Positions 25,401 through 28,436 of a stretch of 28,436 nucleotides of DNA are shown here, piece after piece. The stretch covers positions 1 to 28,436 of IMG/VR virus record IMGVR_UViG_3300034073_004595; one strand, 5' to 3'. Position 1 is the first letter of the stretch. Every line of letters starts with the position of its first letter. The notes under the pieces are model-generated. The model ran no database searches, was not told the origin of the DNA, and saw nothing but the letters and a program-made list of their open reading frames with translations. The DNA is from a virus. The position numbers and the translations under genes were made by a program.

Positions 25401-27374
25401 AGATAGTTCGGCATCGGGCACCAAATAAAACGAAGAATTTTCATCACAGTCGTAACAAAAACTTAACGGATCTTCACTATTTACTATTCTAGGATAACTA
25501 TCCTCAAACTTAATACAGGTAGCAGACGATGGAACAGACTTGATGCGAGAATTATTGAGATATAGTGTAGAATAATTATTAAAGTCATATTTGGTTACAA
25601 TAGCGGTATCATTTGTTACGGCACAGGTTTGCTTGTGTCTAAGCTCATCAAAACACGCCGTAGATAAACTGGTAGTACCTAAAGCAATAGTTTGATCGTA
25701 ATAAAAATTTTTATTGTAATTCCTAGTACCACACGAACGTATTTCTCTGCAATTAATATTTCTAAATTTTGTGTCATTTTTTTTGATAGCTAGATCAAAA
25801 TCTATGTCCACATAGAAAGAGTCTGTTTGAGTGGGAATCGTGAAAATTATATCTTGTGAGCTATTTGGAGGAATCCACAGATATGCTCCATATTTATTAA
25901 CCAGTGTATGAATTAATTCTTTTTTATTGCTTATGTAATATAGATTACTCACAGAGTCATATTTCGTTGTAACCAACATATCACGATTAAATACATCAAT
26001 TTGTTGCAGAGCGTTGTACTGGTAGTTTGTTAAAAAAGAACTTTTGTTAAGATCAACAGTTACCTTATCGTAAGCTGGAGCGGTAGCCAATAAGGCTGCT
26101 TGATTAAGTGTTTTGATAGTATCAACGCCATTTGTAGACAAAAGCGTATTATATATGCTAAAAAACTGAGGATAAATATTGGCTGAAATATACATGAATT
26201 CTGAGCCAGACGGGATAATGCATGATACCTCGTTATTGTCTACGATTTTTAAACCGGACGGACATCCCTTTATGAAACTACTACTATCTCCTACATCAGG
26301 CTCTGGCTCGGGACCATCATTGGTTGCAAAAAAAATATCGCCAGGAGAAATATATAAATCTATACCTTTTAAAGGTCTTACATCATTTGGGCGATTAATA
26401 TCAAAATATCTATACCAACCTATAATTCCAGACGTATAATTCCATTTCCAATATGAACCAATTTTGTCATTATTAATATAGATGTTGTTGTATGTTTGTT
26501 TGTCGAAACCGTAGGGAGTTTCCTGAAAACTAGACACAGACGGAATATTTATTCTTTTATTCTGATCATTTGACCCTATTAATCCAGATAGCTTAGGAAA
26601 TAAAGTTTTATATTCTGTTTCATAATCAGTATTAAGCTTGGTTAAAATAAAATTACCACATGTTTGACTTTTAAGCTTGGCTTTAGTGAAGGATTTATTG
26701 TGTAGGTTTTCGCTATCGTGTTGGGTATAAATTTTATTATATGGAATTTCACTAATAGTATCTTTTATTTTCCAGTCTATACATAAATCAGCTCCTGCTA
26801 TGCTAGATATATTATTTTCAGGTATAGTAATAAATTTTTCAAAACCCAGTCCAGCATTAGTACAAGCAGGAAACTCTGACATATATTTAAAATCTAAGAA
26901 ACCAGAAATATAGCTATGATTTAATACAGGAATTTTAGGAATGTAATCATCCTTTTTCATACGAATATCACAAGCTCCAGAGCAGCACCCCCCAGCTTTC
27001 AAGTCAGCTGATTTTTCTCCATTAGCATCTACTAAATTCCAAGATTCTATACTAGAACTACCGCAATAATTACAACTAAGATTCGAGTCTTGAAAATCTT
27101 CGAACTGAGAATCAGTAACATTGTTCAAACCAGCGTCACTGCAATTACACGGAGAAAAAGAAGAAGCTGTACCCAAACCAGCCATAATAAGAGGTTCACA
27201 ATATATAGCATTAGACTGACTTGCAGTAATAATAATCGGTTGCCATAGGCCGCTTGTATTGATGTTGTAAGCCCCTATTAGGCTTCTGAGTTTAGAAATA
27301 TCTATAGATACATTAGCAGCATCTAAATCAGCATCTAAAACCAAACTTTTATTAAAAATAGCACAATCACTCAT
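19413..27374 (-). CDS. Giant cysteine-rich virion-type protein, function unknown
   Basis: A 2653-residue protein, the largest gene here. AGGA seven bases before the ATG gives a good ribosome binding site. There is no signal peptide, membrane segment or coiled coil, so it is not a tape-measure protein. Most of it is rich in Asn, Tyr, Ser, Asp and Ile and looks beta-rich, as in tail or adsorption proteins. Residues 76-135 hold a first cysteine group (CNC, CNYC, GGCCSGAC). Residues about 470-650 and 760-800 have scattered Cys. From about residue 2010 to the end there are many Cys in CxxC, CC and CxC patterns (such as CEGCGAYCG and NSCCFGGGGGFCCPPC), with Gly- and Trp-rich stretches. It ends MRSQFLSAKTGKVWV. 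No enzyme motif was recognised. A host-binding or tail-tip part is the best guess. Confidence 0.85.
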   Translation of the reverse strand: MSDCAIFNKSLVLDADLDAANVSIDISKLRSLIGAYNINTSGLWQPIIITASQSNAIYCEPLIMAGLGTASSFSPCNCSDAGLNNVTDSQFEDFQDSNLSCNYCGSSSIESWNLVDANGEKSADLKAGGCCSGACDIRMKKDDYIPKIPVLNHSYISGFLDFKYMSEFPACTNAGLGFEKFITIPENNISSIAGADLCIDWKIKDTISEIPYNKIYTQHDSENLHNKSFTKAKLKSQTCGNFILTKLNTDYETEYKTLFPKLSGLIGSNDQNKRINIPSVSSFQETPYGFDKQTYNNIYINNDKIGSYWKWNYTSGIIGWYRYFDINRPNDVRPLKGIDLYISPGDIFFATNDGPEPEPDVGDSSSFIKGCPSGLKIVDNNEVSCIIPSGSEFMYISANIYPQFFSIYNTLLSTNGVDTIKTLNQAALLATAPAYDKVTVDLNKSSFLTNYQYNALQQIDVFNRDMLVTTKYDSVSNLYYISNKKELIHTLVNKYGAYLWIPPNSSQDIIFTIPTQTDSFYVDIDFDLAIKKNDTKFRNINCREIRSCGTRNYNKNFYYDQTIALGTTSLSTACFDELRHKQTCAVTNDTAIVTKYDFNNYSTLYLNNSRIKSVPSSATCIKFEDSYPRIVNSEDPLSFCYDCDENSSFYLVPDAELSLCRDGDFCFTELAKRFNNSQNPPGNRKERYISDDTLRIKRSYNALAFNPYIDIIAFHKDNGIFFRSRSFGNKDGLTVFDRLNSTITPGNPKLSFVTKDIGLKIYGLYAEKLQSSSTSSWSCKRFPVDLNACKCYGLNISDYSAHPYNCDGNTYGYADVFLPGLSTKNSPTLRKYGGYSQSELDSLFGQGVLTAGGSLPRLTNKIIPDQPYGCERSISISLKNYVNSEWVVKPEQFSTDHSDVLISVSEYGDLAARFALYTFNDFYFTARNNPAWKRFFTKINIAPSGAGASSDNTIWKDQILNFFPKGSTIPTALSVYLQNPYLEKLTKDEKYVLAPPSGDLVSGQDYIFGQPVSYGDPGITSRGDETVTVSLNFINRPRKQILAFGIDPPVMQGTLQKGFFHPNSGLTTDSTYHGLSPIKNNKIYYDQPLYNDFYDAGTVLVGDIDESIQNLFNNISQFDRHRKPRLYLQINGNWYNAIIPNRYGYKHQNYTFVGRPSWFEYVHHKTDSLNIPGFIPISPKQHVPLNFISNHTTKFDFSTNAISPILFDKFEVSSDKTIILPGSRYYFMVPEIDPSIPIQIASLDDVGTMSEEAQNKITFGSIVQFGDGRRWIYRGPNKTSPESYVATDYNYLYHNFSDLHIPYSATNRAGYVYNSRKNVNRKIALYNNRGELDTNTILKKELLVKFDKSVTSFFTGNEATKIQVYTKFLLQNKVRSGYNMIDPLLLFLAEQDENIIKQYSLTVYVPTLWLRSESDTYLSSPQKTKWGDVLYYDGEILDDLTSVNVDASYWYPTPTYKNTFYKLIVNNHLQNQHRYQIFVSNNNITYTIDHNDLVYYNIHQKYNTDYSDKFYSTNLENYHNYLPFMDINLLSTTSSSPIISSLNNLIKSSTKPISGTIKTTSLYNELPDDYEWGSFIDPNASSDRKFWINLPSDTELVSAFVPTQTIYSTTLRIDDPIYWLNKTNKTSVIDEEESVNCYRVFNPSSRISTLSSTSNSFLPSNMGSTTEIRKQVFYSHPIYCDTDDPTICGQQPCEIKNIGSVNLTSEFKIAKNRTLSLRSVSDGIPYIISYDAGNYNSFGTKSVTTIKRFEIKPDSWLDSTNSCSSDMLRPLNLRFSTLDSRFQSNLTTVEDHPLLIKQTDDMANEILFRIMHGEKIPINKDILLQENKTLTIRDLLSYSEPKITAKDIYDQILYNYDRSIIPNNLIYSSTLSIDGILSVGKNINISIGSVIIDLTIVREETDTETIIALQGTFNNQPIYGKIYTEKYQENSLIVTENNNSAPEPSSDNETIIKVGSRTTRATYSWGSFASAVKAGESWSGPPDNSCEDVSVTTGQTWTPGNYQATMIFPPGIQYEPRPTVSRCTANFDQCQDFQYAYCRRNRNSECATCKETLVETEGDDFQYNFSVCRNNFTLYGHTYRENHFDPVIPTTEAIETYETFGYDCGFPASPGIARGCWGPRACPRCSYLIIDVFGGCEGCGAYCGNYIPGGPWTETCVVRKCLSRPATVKNIYHRKTLKEFDPYNPLCPTNLCTITYNNYAVTITYPDTRIVMRRSSAYDPATISQEGTASSCAIVDFNGACPYITINSLPSDFVIQESINSECSPCNQPPLKIDIPEQKQTYATIKEKRKCIIGTFVYGEINPNPLINIGATNESEEGACRNSCCFGGGGGFCCPPCYGAGSSLRKQCSEGFEWFACLGSMSYSQSTPAAVPVDRWFMGGCGGQPVGEGTHRPLGQMICEFGVPAMAEGPAAVEQLNEWKASIDESYSQGGRCLENVHIPEEDIMHGIVPGSCSSMPQYKTYSFKSFKARPVGKTDVEVQEWYVNVEVAYYEYEYIRPKTIQDVLKPEGAVCAGQTTVNPEGDIPALTLPEAPPDGGGWDFVGQINRAGQFQCWSLGFPSWFTLPGWGDWWGWNAWFYPVPPRIPATFVLTENYIRDNGCTDGISSYYRYNLHRLDPNWQEPPMPCAAADWYCWSTQDMRSQFLSAKTGKVWV

Positions 27375-27376
27375 TG

Positions 27377-28436
27377 TTATGTCCTAGTAGACTGTAGTAC
27401 CCATGATCCGTTTAAATATACAAATAATCCTACGCTATTAATATTAGCATTCAAATTTAATGGATTACTAAAATTAGTTTGATAATTATCTGGAGTAGCA
27501 TCAGCTGGCGTTATGGTAGACCTATTATAAGCCTTATATATTGTGGCTAGTGTTGGACCAATAATGGTACCAGAAGTAATAAATGGTTGATTATATATAG
27601 GCTCATAAAAACCATTGTCACTATTATATTTGCAATATACAGCTCCGCCTCTTGGCGCAGAAAATAGTCTGGACCCATCTTTAACAAACACAAGCTTACG
27701 CAAATTATTTGGAAGAGGATCGTTGCCCAAATATCCTTCTAAAATAGTACCTCTAACTGGGTCGGTGTCTACAAGATCGTTTTCCAAAACAACCCATACA
27801 GGCTTATAATTATTTCCTACAGTCCATACTCCAGCGTCATCGTCCCACCTTAAATCTACCGGTCCTACAGGCCATGTAGACGGTAATTGAGCCCACCCCT
27901 TATAAAAAGAATTTTCTTTATACGGCTTAGAATATGTTCCATCAGCTTGTAAGATTTGATTTTTATATACCGGATTATTACTTGAATCTCTAACAATATT
28001 TCCATTTTGAATTTTAAATTCTCCGGAAGAATTAGGTACGGGATATCCTTCAGTGTCATAGCCCCACCCATGAACCATTAATGGTCCTCTTAAGCCAAAA
28101 AATCTTACATTATTATCAGCATAATTACTATCTATAGCAGAGGACAAAGCAGCCCTAAGACCTCCTTCTGCTTGATCCATAGTGTGTCCAAAAGCTACCG
28201 TATCTATCGAATGACCACAAGCATCATTTTGTTGTTTGTTAGTATTGCAATTAAACTCACTGCTACTAGCTGACATTATCATAGGATTTAAAGTATATCT
28301 ATTAATAATAGCATTATTACCAGCAAAAGTATTTTGGCTACTATTAATAATAGTCAAATCATCTCCACTAGCAACAATAAATGGAGGTATCATTTCAGCT
28401 GGTCTTATACTATTCTTGTACGATTGTTCTTTCTGC
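27377..28436 (-). CDS. Virion-type protein, 5' end beyond the window
   Basis: The frame is open to the right edge, with 352 residues visible. The first in-window ATG (28393) lacks a ribosome binding site, and fourteen codons without a stop precede it, so the true start lies outside. The visible part opens with IRPAEMIPPFIVASGDD. Later it has FGLRGPLMVHGWGYDTEGYP, then WPVGPVDLRWDDDAGVWTV and a KPVWVVLENDL segment. This combination is familiar to me from structural proteins of environmental tailed phages without a fixed name. The end (GLFVYLNGSWVLQSTRT) looks like a folded beta domain. It stops two bases before the giant gene, in the same transcript. A virion role is likely; the exact part is unknown. 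Confidence 0.8.
   Translation of the reverse strand, partial: QKEQSYKNSIRPAEMIPPFIVASGDDLTIINSSQNTFAGNNAIINRYTLNPMIMSASSSEFNCNTNKQQNDACGHSIDTVAFGHTMDQAEGGLRAALSSAIDSNYADNNVRFFGLRGPLMVHGWGYDTEGYPVPNSSGEFKIQNGNIVRDSSNNPVYKNQILQADGTYSKPYKENSFYKGWAQLPSTWPVGPVDLRWDDDAGVWTVGNNYKPVWVVLENDLVDTDPVRGTILEGYLGNDPLPNNLRKLVFVKDGSRLFSAPRGGAVYCKYNSDNGFYEPIYNQPFITSGTIIGPTLATIYKAYNRSTITPADATPDNYQTNFSNPLNLNANINSVGLFVYLNGSWVLQSTRT

Noticed and set aside
26179-26439. Short + strand open frame inside the giant gene
   Set aside because: It lies antisense to a continuous coding region, has no ribosome binding site and shows no recognisable motif; the same applies to the other short frames opposite the giant gene.
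19413-27374. Tape-measure protein
   Set aside because: Length would fit, but there are no coiled-coil or membrane stretches, and the sequence is cysteine-rich and beta-like.
1-28436. tRNA genes, CRISPR arrays, insertion sequences and attachment sites
   Set aside because: Looked for in the gaps and across the window; coding density is near complete and no cloverleaf-like, spaced-repeat or transposase sequence was seen by eye. A program search could still find weak cases.

Overview
The window reads as part of an AT-rich, tailed double-stranded DNA phage genome (Caudoviricetes-like). Genes are tightly packed, often with ATGA-type stop/start overlaps. It encodes a near-complete replication set (DnaB-type helicase, DnaG-like primase, Pol III alpha-type polymerase, proofreading exonuclease, SSB, dNMP kinase) and large beta-rich structural-type proteins. 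I saw no rRNA, tRNA, CRISPR array, insertion sequence or lysogeny gene. The host cannot be read directly. A TonB-like anchored protein with a DUF2135/YfaP-like domain (17920-18945) recalls proteins common in Planctomycetes and related Gram-negative bacteria, but that is a weak hint.

Replication module (8-9962, + strand): a helical unknown, a zinc-ribbon protein, replicative helicase, primase, deoxynucleoside monophosphate kinase and a RecB/Cas4-like nuclease come first. The replicase follows as two genes. The first half (5109-6980) carries the PHP domain and all three catalytic palm aspartates. The second half (7860-9503) carries the fingers, helix-hairpin-helix and OB domains. Between them sit a 60-codon gene and a DEDDh 3'-5' exonuclease, so polymerase and proofreader are made from one interleaved block. 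SSB follows with its own sigma70-like promoter and a GC-rich hairpin after it.

Sugar/nucleotide cassette (10038-16119, + strand): two clear GT4-type glycosyltransferases (one with an inserted zinc ribbon), three weaker GT-B-like proteins, a methyltransferase-like fragment and a nucleotidyltransferase-like GT-A protein. These seven genes nearly all overlap. Their place inside the replication arm makes DNA modification one possibility, and glycosylation of virion or host surface another.

Recombination/accessory end (16100-18945, + strand): a homing-endonuclease-like PD-(D/E)XK protein, a putative annealing/recombination protein, a small zinc-ribbon protein and the membrane-anchored DUF2135-like protein.

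Structural-type module (18942-28436, - strand): it meets the + strand block tail to tail with overlapping stop codons at 18942-18945. Reading leftward from the right edge are a partial virion-type protein that continues beyond the window, a giant 2653-residue protein with a cysteine-rich C-terminal quarter, and a small cysteine-rich protein. These are most likely tail, adsorption or other virion components, but no named family was recognised for the giant protein. No gene-free stretch exceeds 300 bases; the longest gaps are 9504-9575 and 9963-10037, both of which hold regulatory signals.
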